Program-made: the position numbers and the translations under genes
The notes under the pieces: model-generated
The model's input: only the letters and a program-made list of their open reading frames with translations
The model's database searches: none
What the model was told of the DNA's origin: nothing
Assembly (NCBI GenBank): GCA_006937955.1
Contig: SSNP01000041.1
Coordinates: 3,364,585 to 3,428,584, forward strand
DNA: 64,000 nt
Reading direction: 5' to 3'
Origin: Pachypanchax playfairii
Lineage: Eukaryota > Chordata > Actinopteri > Cyprinodontiformes > Aplocheilidae
Shown: positions 48,301 to 60,300 of the stretch, in pieces
Numbering within the stretch: position 1 is the stretch's first letter
How the letters are laid out: every line of letters starts with the position of its first letter

Positions 48301-51300
48301 CACATCAAGAAGGTCAGAGTGTTAATATTTTACAGAGACTTACATTCGGTTTATGCAGAAAAGGTAAAGTCAGCTGTTTTTTTTTGTGGTCCAGATTCCT
48401 GGAGGCAGAAAGTTTGACTCAACAATGGTTAATGGCTTTGTGTGCACCAAGAATATTGCCCACAAGAAGGTAAAGTCATAACAAAACCCAGAAGTAATGT
48501 CTCATTTTGATTAGAATTTGTTTTTTATTTGCATTAATTGTTAAAGTAAATATTTGGAACATCTAAAAATCTTATTTTTTATAATTATTTTAAGTTTCTG
48601 GGATGACGTAAGGGTAGTCATTTTAGGCATGGTCTTGACCTTAATACATTTTGTTTAAATTAGATTGTAACATTCTTTCTGTCCCTGGTGTAATGCAACA
48701 GTTATTATCTTAGTTAAATATTTATAGAAATACTTTTGTTGAAAGTGCTAATTATATGTTGGAAATCTAACTTGGATTCAGATGAACGCCTACATCAAGA
48801 ACCCTAAGATTCTAATGTTGAAGTGCTCCATAGAGTACCTGTACAGAGAGGAGACCAAGTTCACCTGCATTGACCCCATTGTGCTACAGGTGAGATTATA
48901 TCACTTAATCTGAGGCAAATTAACTTTCCATTTTTTCTCATCTGATTGAGATATTTTCTCTGGCTCTCCGTCAGGAACATGAGTTTCTGAAGAACTATGT
49001 CCAGCGTATTGTAGATGTTCGTCCAAACCTAGTGTTGGTAGAGAAGACTGTGTCTCGTATAGCTCAAGACATGTTGCTGGAGCATGGCATCACATTGGTC
49101 ATCAATGTCAAATCGGTTGGTATAAAGGAGATTTCTAGATTCTGATCATTGATGTTGAGATATACCCAGTAAAGCGGTGCACTCTGTATGGACATGACAT
49201 GCACTTTACAAACCTGAAGCAACATTTGTCCGTTTCTCTTCCTCATTATAGCAAGTCCTGGACCGAGTCAGTCGCATGACTCAGGGGGATTTGGTAATGT
49301 CCATGGACCAACTCCTTACTAAACCTCGTTTAGGAACCTGCCACAAATTCTACTTGCAGCCCTTCACACTGGCAAATGGTAAGAACCACATGTCTGCTTC
49401 TTCTTGATGAGGTTGTTGTCATGAAAGGACATGCTGTCAAGTTATTTGTCTTGTTTCCAGATGAGGTGAAGACTCTGATGTTCTTTGATGGCTGCCCTCC
49501 TCATCTGGGATGCTCCATCAGTCTGCGTGGTCCATCAGATTATGAGTTGGCAAGGGTGAAGGAGATTATCATGCTGATGGTGTGTGTTGCCTACCACTCG
49601 CAGCTGGAGATCTCCTTTCTTATGGATGAGTTTGCCATGCCACCCAGCTTACCCCAGAGCAGCTCCTTCCCATGCCTGCTGGATGATGTTGCTGCAGATG
49701 AAGAGACAGACAATGACAGCTTGGAGAAAACTGGTGAGAGTGAAGACTCTGTTTTAGAACAACAACCTCAAGAAGCGCCATTTTTAGAATCTTTATCCAA
49801 AAGTGGAGACATGGATGTTCTCCAAGACAAACAGAACTCACAGTCTCCTCTTTTCTCTATCCAAGAGGATGTTAACATGGAGTCAAGGACCTCCTCCCCT
49901 TTTTCCAGCCCTGTTGCACCACCGCTGTCTGTCTCTCCTCCTTTCCTCATAGATGAGGATCAGGAAATGGGGTCAAACACACTGACTGGGGGCTCTGAGG
50001 GGGAGAGAGGGAGTGAGGGCTCGCTTGTTTTGGAGGATGGAGAGTGTTCAGAGACACCCACCCCCAAACTATTCAGAGATCCTCTGCAGGATGACTCTGG
50101 GATGTTTGTGGCTGAGCAGGTAGCTTCATCTGATGACCGACTGAAGTCCATCTCCTGTGTGTTCAAGCATGAGCTGAAGGACATCATCCTGTGCATTTCG
50201 CCATTCATCACTTTCAAAGAACCATTCCTTCTCACACATGAAGGCATGCACTGCCCCAGCAGAGATTACTTCCCTGAGCAGGTACCTCTCTGGTTTTTGA
50301 TCATGTGTCATGTTGGGGTGGGTGGGGGTTGCAAAATGGACTTATTATAACTATTACACAGCCAGTGCAGAACCCAGATTGAAGTGATGACCAGTGGAGA
50401 AGAAAATGTTTTCTGTTGATAAGCCAGTTTTCTTAAGGAAAACCAGACTTAGACCAACCCAAACCACTGAAGGGACTCTATTTCTGCTGATTAGCTGATC
50501 AGTTCCCATCTGTCTCAGTTATGTGGAACACATTTTATTCAGTTGGGTTTGTTTTTCAAGTTCTATGTATTAGAGAAAATGACCGTCTTTCATATCCTGT
50601 TTTGTTTCGTATGCAGAGATTGTAATGAAGTTCCAAGAATCTGGAGAAATAAATGCTAACCGTTTTAAAATGACAGCAGATAACTTTCAATTTATTATCA
50701 AAACTACTAAAAGAATAAAAATAAAAAGTCCTTGTTTAAATATTACACTCAGCCTTCACTTTCTTACAGATGTTTGAGGTTTGGATTTGGTCTCTTACGT
50801 TTGATAACTCTGACTCCTTGTCAGTGATCAAAAAAGTTTTGTCATGATGTTTCCTCTGTCCTATAGGTCTATTTTTCTCCTCTCCTCAATAAGGACCTTA
50901 AGGAGTTGGATGGTCGCAGAAAGCGCCAGCTTCTTAAAGACTCAGCTCCGTCCCCCCTGGTCAGTGGACAGGTGAATGGGAGTGCACAGCCAAGGCCCAT
51001 CGATGTCCTGCCTTGTCATAGTCTCACCAGAACTCGCATCGTGGAGCAGCTGAGTGGCAGCCAGGATTTGTCTAAGATGCTGGCAGACTACAGAGCGAAC
51101 GGGGGTAGAATTCGGCAGAAAGAATCTAGTGATCCATTCTGCTCTTCTGGCCCTGCAGCTGGTGGAGGTGGGCAGAACCGGGTACCAGACGTTGCAGTAA
51201 AATCCCTGGTAAAGGCTGACAGTGAGGAAGAGAAGACGAGCAAACAGAGTGACATGAGCTGGACCCCTAAGGTGAGCAGTGTGGGACTGTTTCAGTTTTA

Positions 51301-54300
51301 GAAACATATTCAGTGAAGAAAATTTCACTTTTGAAAACAGAATTCCTTAATGTCGTGTGGAATTTTGTTGCTGAATGTTTTTGTTTGGAATCTACTGAAC
51401 TGTTTTAGAACTTTTTGCACTTGATACTGGAGCTGTGGTCTGATTTCTGCTTTCTTGAGTGGGGGAGGGGGATTTTCTTATTGCAATTATCCTAAACTCT
51501 TGACCATCTGACACCATTAGAATTAGTCTTTCAATACTTTGAAGTCTATAATTAACTAGTTCACCTTTCAAAATTAATATTTACTTTCAACTGTACCCAT
51601 GTTAGGTCATGTCAGGTGGTAAAGCCCCGAATGAAAAGCTCAACGGCTGTTTGTTGTTTTTCGTGTAGTGCGCATGTGTTGAGTTTTTTCTGGAACCACT
51701 ACAACTTCTTTGAACATGTCAGACTCATCAATGGTAAAGGGCTGTTTATTGTTACTCTTAGCTGTACAAGTGTGATTAACAATCTATAAGCCAATAGATA
51801 ACGAAACAGGTTCATTATCTATCGGCTACTTTATTTCAAGCCCCACCAGGTTTATGATTTATGAATATTATAACTTTTTCTTTTGGAAACCATAAATACA
51901 AAACCACTACAAGAAGATAAAAGGATTTTACTGTAAATTTTACATCTTAAATTTGCTACAAAATCCTCTTTACCACCTTTAAAGCAGTACAAAATAACTT
52001 TTAAAACTTTAAGCTACTGTTTTGAAACTTGTCTAAGTGGATACTCACCGCAAAACCTGTTCAGCTTCATATTAGACATCACATCACTTCTGATGGCTTT
52101 AAAATAACTTCAGTGGAAATGCTAATGAGCCACTGCCAGTATGAAGAAACTATTTCCTAGAAAACAGCACAGGTTTTGTGATTTTGAGTAAAAAAGGCCA
52201 TAGTCGTAATTTAATGACCACTAAGAACGTTTTAAAATACCTCAAAATATGATCGAGTGGTTTTTTTAATGTTTTCCTGTAGATGTGGGGTACATGGGAT
52301 GGTTGAGGTAAGATTAGCCATGTTGTCCAAGGAGGAGCTAAAAAGATGTAGCCGCTGACTAAAAATGTTCTTCACAGATGTAGAATCTAGAATCTCAGGT
52401 GATCAAGATCATAACTATAATAAATGCTCATTAAACATTGTTTGCTTCCAGGGGCGTGTCCAGAGGGGTGGCCTTTGGGGACACGGGCCACCTTTCTAAT
52501 TAGACTGGTCACCCCATGTGTCCTCCAAGCGGAGACAATCAAATGCAATCAATACTGTTTCATTAATGACATATAATAATTAATGAAAATGTAGCACTGA
52601 CATTGTGCTTTGACAGATTTAGATTTTATTTTGGTTCATGGTAGCCACTTATATTATGATAAACAGTCTAGAATTTTGTAAAAAAAATAGATTTTTTAAA
52701 GTTGTGGCCCATTTACATATGCCACCCTTTTAGAAATCTGTGCCCCTACCTGGTCCCCCAACAAAGATTTTCTAGACACGCCCCTCTTTGCTTCCAGAAT
52801 CCTCACTCTTTATTGTCATACTGATTTGGCTGTTTTAGTTTTTGCATTTCAGTGTATCTTCAGCATATGTGACTGTTCTACAAAGTGTTTTGGTTCTTAC
52901 TAAGAACTGAAGTGATAATGCTAATTCAACAAGCTGTGTTGTTTTGTAAGATTAGTTATAGAGGTTTGTAGACTTATCCACTCTCCTTATTCACCGTTCT
53001 TAGCTTGACTGTTTGAATCCCATCAACCATCAGAGGCTGTGTGTGCTCTTCAGCAGCTCATCACTTCAATCCAATAATGCACCTAATCCATGCGTCAGCC
53101 CATGGTAATCTCCTTACACGCACGATCTGTCAACAAGATGTAAATTAAAGCCAAATTTCTAAAAAAATAATCTGAATTATGCGTCTCTGCCGTGAACAGG
53201 ATCGTCACAATGGAATTTTATGGCAAGAACGACCTCTCTTTGGGTGTGTTTCTAGAGCGATACTGTTTCAGGTGAGGCAGAGTTGAAACCAACTGCAGCA
53301 CTTTTTAGTGAATCAGTTTGCATCACAGCTTGGTTGTTTTCCAGGCCCTCTTATCAATGTCCCAGCATGTTCTGTGAGACTCCCATGGTGCATCATATCC
53401 GCCGCTTCGTGCATGGCAGCGGTTGTGTTCAGATTGTGTTGAAGGAGCTGGACTCACCTGTTCCTGGTTATCAGCACACAATACTCAACTACTCTTGGTG
53501 TCGCATCTGCAAACAGGTGAGCAACAGTTACCAGACAGACACATCAGATACCTGGAAGACTATTTTTAAATATGCTGGGATGCATGTTGTTGAGGCTATG
53601 CTAGGCTACAGATGTCTAAAAACACTTTCACAATAATTTCATTCAGTATTTGGGTGAAGATTCTCGTTTATATCAATTATAGTTGGGTGAATGTTGTACT
53701 AGCTGTTGGCCTTTTTTCTAATGCATATTTTTTGACTCTTATTATTTCTACATACCTATTAAATCTTCAAAATTATCAACTATTTAATAACATTACACCT
53801 ATAATTGACCTTTCGCCGAGTCCCGCCCCCCTTAGTTATTGTTGCTACGTCCGACAAAAACAACCAGCGTTACAGATTATGATGACTGGAAGAGGTATTC
53901 CCATGCATGTCAGTGACCTTTTTTGGAGCAATACCACCGCGACATCCTCCAAATCGAACCAGCCTCGGTCTCCTTTCTCTCTCCAGATCAGCTCTGCCGA
54001 GTGTCGTCCGTCTGCTTGCAGCCAGAGAGCACTCCCAGCTGCCAGCACCTCTAAAGCTCACCCCCACCAGTGTGCAATCCCGAGCCGGCTCATGCTCATC
54101 CGCGGGGGTGGACCGCACCACCTCTCAGGACGCTCCTCACCACCGAGCTCCCCGACATCTAGTTAGTAGTTAGTAGATGTGGGCGCACCGCTTTACCAAC
54201 TTGTTCGGAATTAATGTTTGTCGGACCTGCTCACATAGTAACGGTTGTGTGATTGGTCAATAGCTGTTTTGGAGGCGGGGCCAGCGAAAGGTCAATTAAA

Positions 54301-57300
54301 CTTCACCAGCTGAATGTGACTAGATCTGTTATCAGTATTTTCTAACTTTCTTCTGTTTAATGATTTTCTATCTACCTCCTCAGGTTACTCCAGTGGTGCC
54401 TCTGTCTAATGACTCATGGTGCATGTCTTTTGCTAAATATCTGGAGCTTCGTTTCTATGGTCACCAGTACACTAGACGTGCCAATGCAGAACCCTGTGGG
54501 CACTCCATCCATAAAGACTACCATCAGTATTTCTCTTATAACCAAATGGTTGCTTCTTTTAGGTTTGTCCCTCTCTGTTCATTTACTACTACTACTACTA
54601 CTACTACTGTCATTTAGCAGACGCTTTTATCCAAAGCGACTTACATTGAGAGAACATACAAGCAAGAACATTTACACACTCATCTTTGAATCTGTTATCA
54701 ATCAGTAACAAATAAAACTAACCAGTCTTTACCCTTATATCCTCAGCTACACGCCTGTAAGGCTATTGGAGATTTGTCTTCCTCGTCCTAAGATTTTCAT
54801 CCAGAACCTGGGGCCTTCCAAAGCAAACCTGCAGCAGGACCTGAAGGACTTCTCTCAGAAGTAAATCAGTACCACTGAATCAATTCAGCAGAGCAGTACA
54901 ATCCAGTCTTACAGAAATAATTAAAAGTGATAGTGTACACCCATTAGAGTTAGATAAAAACGGTACCCTTAAGGTATTTTCGGAGGAATAAAGAAATGAG
55001 CCATAATTGCTATCTTTAAGCTTAAATGATGGTAATGCGAGTGCAGTTTAAAGTTTTCACAGACCATGAAGAACAACTCTCTTTAAACCTCCAGCAGAAC
55101 CAGGTTCAGGATGAGTGACTGTCTGCCTCGACCGACTGGGGTCTAAAAAGACAGGATGGAGACAGACAAACATTGTTGGGTTGGGTCACTATCATCTCTA
55201 TGCAACGATAAACAAGGTTTAAATTAATTACAGCAAAAATTATAAATACAAACATGGAGAGTAAAGAGAGACAGCAGAGGGAAGAAATGTGGTCAGTATG
55301 TCCTCCAGCAGTCTAATTCCTTAGCAGCATAACTAAAGGGATGGATCAGGAAAACCTAAGCCTACTCTAACTATAAGACAAGGAATGTCTTGAGTCTAGT
55401 CTTAAAAGTAGTCAGGGTGCCTGCATGACAAATAAAACTGGAAGCTGATTCCACAAGGGAGGAGCCTGATAACTGAAAGCTCCGCCTCCCATTCTAATTT
55501 ACCAACTTTAGCATCAACAATTAAACCTGAGACTGAAGTTGTTGGAGATTTTAAGGTTTTACGATGTTGGTAAAAGGTCAGATTATGAACAAAGGGTAAG
55601 AAGCTGGTTGCTATAAGTTTTTATATGTTAGAAGTATAATTTTAAATTTTATTCTGGATTTTACAGGGAACCAATGAAGTGATGCTAAAACTGGAGAAAT
55701 GTGACTCTCCTTCTAACTCTCATTAGAATTCTGGCAGCAGCATTTTGGATCAGCTGGAGGCCTTTAACGGAACTGTTAGAACATCCTAACAATAAAGAAT
55801 TACAATAGTCAGGGTTGACTTAGAAGTAATATATATATGGAGTGTTTTTTCTGCATCATCTTGGGTCAGAATGCTCCTAATTTCAGCGATGTTACACAGG
55901 TGGAAGAAGGTCGTCATGGTAACACATTTTATATTAGAACTAAAGGAGCATGTCCTGGTCAAAAATAACACAACAAATTTCCCTACATTAGAACTGAAGA
56001 CCAAGTTAATGCCCCTAAAGTAAGTGACTGACTGTACAGATTCTTCTTATGCTCTTCAGGTTCACAACATTTCTCCTGTCTGAGTTTAAAAACTGTTCTC
56101 AATTTTGGTTCTGCAGTGATGGAGGAATGAGCAACCCAGTGATATTGTAGCAGGAGTCTCCTCCTCTACTTTAAGGAATATCATAAAGAATTATCTGTGC
56201 AGGGAACACAAGTTCTCTCATCCTTTCTGACATGCAAACATTTAACTTGCACTGTACTTTTCTGTCCCTGTTTTATTTGCACTTGCATATAACAACTCAA
56301 ACAGACTTAACTCAAAGGGATCTGCTTAGTAGTTTTCTGTTCTCATCACATCACCTGCCTTTTCATCTCTCTAAACAGAGTTGCCCAGGTGTACCTGGCT
56401 ATCGATGACCGTCTCACCTCCCTGAAGACTGACGCCTTCAGTAAGACCCGGGAGGAGAAGATGGAAGATCTGTTTGCCCAGAAAGATGTAATCGTTTCTC
56501 TTTCCTCCATCAGTACATCTGTGGTTCATTAGGCTCATGTTGTGTTTGTTATGTGCAGATGGAGGAAGCAGAACTGCGGAGCTGGGTTGAGAAGCTTCAA
56601 GTACGACTTCAGACCTGTGGACTGGATTCTCCTCAGCAGCTGCAATCTGTTCTGGAGTCCCTGGTGATAAAGAAACAGAGTCTGTGTGAGATTCTGCAGT
56701 CCTGGAACAGCAGGTCAGGACCACTGAGTGTGTATTTGGTATCTTCACTTAAGAAAACAATATCAGCAAATGTCAATAATTGAATAAACAATGTGAAGAA
56801 GAGAGAGAACATCCCTCCACAAGGACTGACGAGGTACTAAAACCTTCTGCAACTAGAATGATTCTACAGCCTCTGAAGCTTGAAGTGGATTACTGATGGA
56901 TTACTATGAACCACTGCAGCATTATTTTAAATCTAAAGATGTTTATTTGTTTAAAAAAATGAAAAGAAACATTTTACAGACAGTATGAAAAACCTCCCAT
57001 CCAATAAACAATGTTATTTAGCTTTATTTATTAAAATGTGTCTAACTGTAAATTCAATTTATATTTAATATTTTTTAATTTATTGTGATTTTAGAAAAAG
57101 CTGTCAAACTTTTGTTTTTATTTTTCAGACTTCAGGACCTGTTTCAGCAGGAAAAAGGCAAGAAGCGTCTGTCTGTCCCTCCAAGTCCAGGCAGACTCAG
57201 ACCTACAGCTGCTGAGGACAACAAGGTGGTTGATCAGTTACCTGGATTAAAACATGTTTCTGTAATCATCTTTATATCCTTTGATTGTTTGTCGGCCACA

Positions 57301-60300
57301 TTTACAGAAGTTTTTCTGCAGCTGTTGAATGATTTTACCCGAGCTGCTGAACATAGGAGACACATCAGTGCATGTACATATAGTGAATGTGCACTTTTCA
57401 TTGATAAATGAGTTTAGGCTTTTATTTTTTACAGTTACTGAGAATTTTATTACATTTGTAGTGTTGCTGGAGAAAGGAACATTTATATATAATAATACGT
57501 ACAGTGGGGCAAAAAAGTATTTAGTCAGCCACCAATTGTGTAAGTTCTCCCACTTAAAAAGATCAGAGAAGCCTGTAATTTTCATCATAGGTATACCTCA
57601 ACTATGAGAGACAAAATGAGGAAAAAAAATCCAGAAAATCACATTGTCTGATTTTTAAAGAATTTATTTGCAAATTATGGTGGAAAATAAGTATTTGGTC
57701 ACCTACAAACAAGTAAGATTTCTGGCTTTCACAGACCTGTAACTTCTTTAAGAGGCTCCTCGGTCCTCCACTCGTTACCTGTATTAATGGCACCTGTGTG
57801 AACTCGTTATCAGTATAAAAGACACCTGTCCACAACCTCAAACAGTCACGCTCCAAACTCCACTATGGCCAAGACCAAAGAGCTGTCAAAGGACACCAGA
57901 AACAAAATTGTAGACCTTCACCAGGCTGGGAAGACTGAATCTGCAATAGGTAAGCAGCTTGGTGTGAAGAAATCAACTGTGGGAGCAATTATTAGAAAAT
58001 GGAAGACATACAAGACCACTGATAATCTCCCTCGATCTGGGGCTCCACGCAAGATCTCACCCCGTGGGGTCAAAATGATCACAAGAACGGTGAGCAAAAA
58101 TCCCAGAACCACACGGAGGGACCTAGTGAATGACCTGCAGAGAGCTGGGACCAAAGTAACAAAGGCTACCATCAGTAACACACTACGCCGCCAGGGACTC
58201 AAATCCTGCAGTGCCAGACGTGTCCCCCTGCTGAAGCCAGGACACGTCCAGGCCCGTCTGCGGTTTGCTAGAGAGCATTTGGATGATCCAGAAGAGGATT
58301 GGGAGAACATCATATGGTCAGATGAAACCAAAATAGAACTTTTTGGTAGAAACTCAACTTGTCGTGTTTGGAGGGGAAAGAATGCTGAGTTGGATCCAAA
58401 GAACACCATACCTACTGTAAAGCATGGGGGTGGAAACATCATGCTTTGGGGCTGTTTTTCTGCAAGGGGACCAGGACGACTGATCCGTGTAAAGGAAAGA
58501 ATGAATGGGGCCATGTATCGTAAGATTTTGAGTGAAAACCTCCTTCCATCAGCAAGGGCATTGAAAATGAGACGTGGCTGGGTCTTTCAGCATGACAATG
58601 ATCCCAAACACACCGCCCGGGCAACGAAGGAGTGGCTTCGTAAGAAGCATTTCAAGGTCCTGGAGTGGCCTAGCCAGTCTCCAGATCTCAACCCCATAGA
58701 AAATCTCTGGAGGGAGTTGAAAGTCCGTGTTGCCCAGCGTCAGCCCCAAAACATCACTGCTCTAGAGGAGATCTGCATGGAGGAATGGGCCAAAATACCA
58801 GCAACAGTGTGTGAAAACCTTGTGAAGACTTACAGAAAACGTTTGACCTCTGTCATTGCCAACAAAGGCTATATAACAAAGTATTGAGATTAACTTTTGT
58901 TATTGACCAAATACTTATTTTCCACCATAATTTGCAAATAAATTCTTTAAAAATCAGACAATGTGATTTTCTGGATTTTTTTTCCTCATTTTGTCTCTCA
59001 TAGTTGAGGTATACCTATGATGAAAATTACAGGCCTCTCTGATCTTTTTAAGTGGGAGAACTTACACAATTGGTGGCTGACTAAATACTTTTTTGCCCCA
59101 CTGTATACTAGTCATTATTTAGAAAAAATGACTGATGCTACAAATCTGTAAACATACACACTGTGTGTAAAGAGAAATCCTTGGCATAATAAAGTGGTTG
59201 TTTAAAGTGCTTTAAAATAAAAGTTGGATTGTATGAAATTTGCCTGTTAACACTGTTTTTGTTTTTAACAGACTACCCTGGATTCATCCCCACGTAACCC
59301 CTCACCTGTGGTTCAGAATGGTGAGAAAGGTGAGGTGAAATGACCTGAAACTTAAAGGTGCAATATGTAGAAAGAAAAAACGTCTGCTCTCAGCCACTCA
59401 CCTCCTCCCCTAACTGATTTTTCTGCTGGGTTGCCAGTTCCGATGTTGATCCTCATTTTATTTTGGGAAGGATGCTGTGGTTTCTTAGGTTTACTACAAG
59501 TTACCTCAGGGCCGCTTCTTTTACTCTTTGCTGCTGATCATTGTTGAATTCCAGCTGCTTGTGTTAAAGACTTGGCAGCCTTGCAGACTCACATGTGATT
59601 CGTTATGGAACCAGGAAGTCTGGACCTGTAAATAATGAATCTGGTCCTTGCCAGTGTTTTTAAAATGACAGAAACTAGCGACCACCCAGCCGGCTGAGAT
59701 CCAGATCTGTTACAATGTGACTTTACTTTCAACATCAGTGGGACATTAAACTGTTGTGTAAAATTCTAACGTATTGTACCTTTAAAGACTTTAGGAGATT
59801 TTTTTCCTCTCTGAGTTTGTGTTTAGCTCTGCCTCCTTTTGCACTCCTGAGGTTAATGTATCAAGTCCCTGGAACATCTTGACCAACCAAGGACTCGTGC
59901 AAAAATCCTATTAATGGACTTTAACTTGATATCAGAGATAATTCTCTCCAAACTCACCCAGATCAACAACATGTCTCCTGCTTTCTGTCAGTGGATCACC
60001 GGCTTCCTGACGGACAGGAGACAGCAGGATGAGAAGATAAGAGAGCCTACCTACTGCACTGGTGCCCCTCAGAGTTGGGTCCTCTCTCCACTCCTCGTCT
60101 TGTTATATGCCAACAACTGCACTTCCACAAAGCCAGCAATTAAACTTTGAAAGTTTGCAGGTGTCATCATAGTTATCATGGTTACTATATCCAGCTGCCC
60201 TGTGACACCTGTGGAGACCTTTAAATTCTGTGTATTTTAGGTTAAAAATAATACTTTAAGTTTTTAGAACAAGTGTTACCCACATGTCCTCCAAAAGACC

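Noticed and set aside
53612..54173. Overlapping open frames on both strands near 54 kb
   Set aside because: They coincide with a GC-rich inverted-repeat element, where stop codons are rare by composition.
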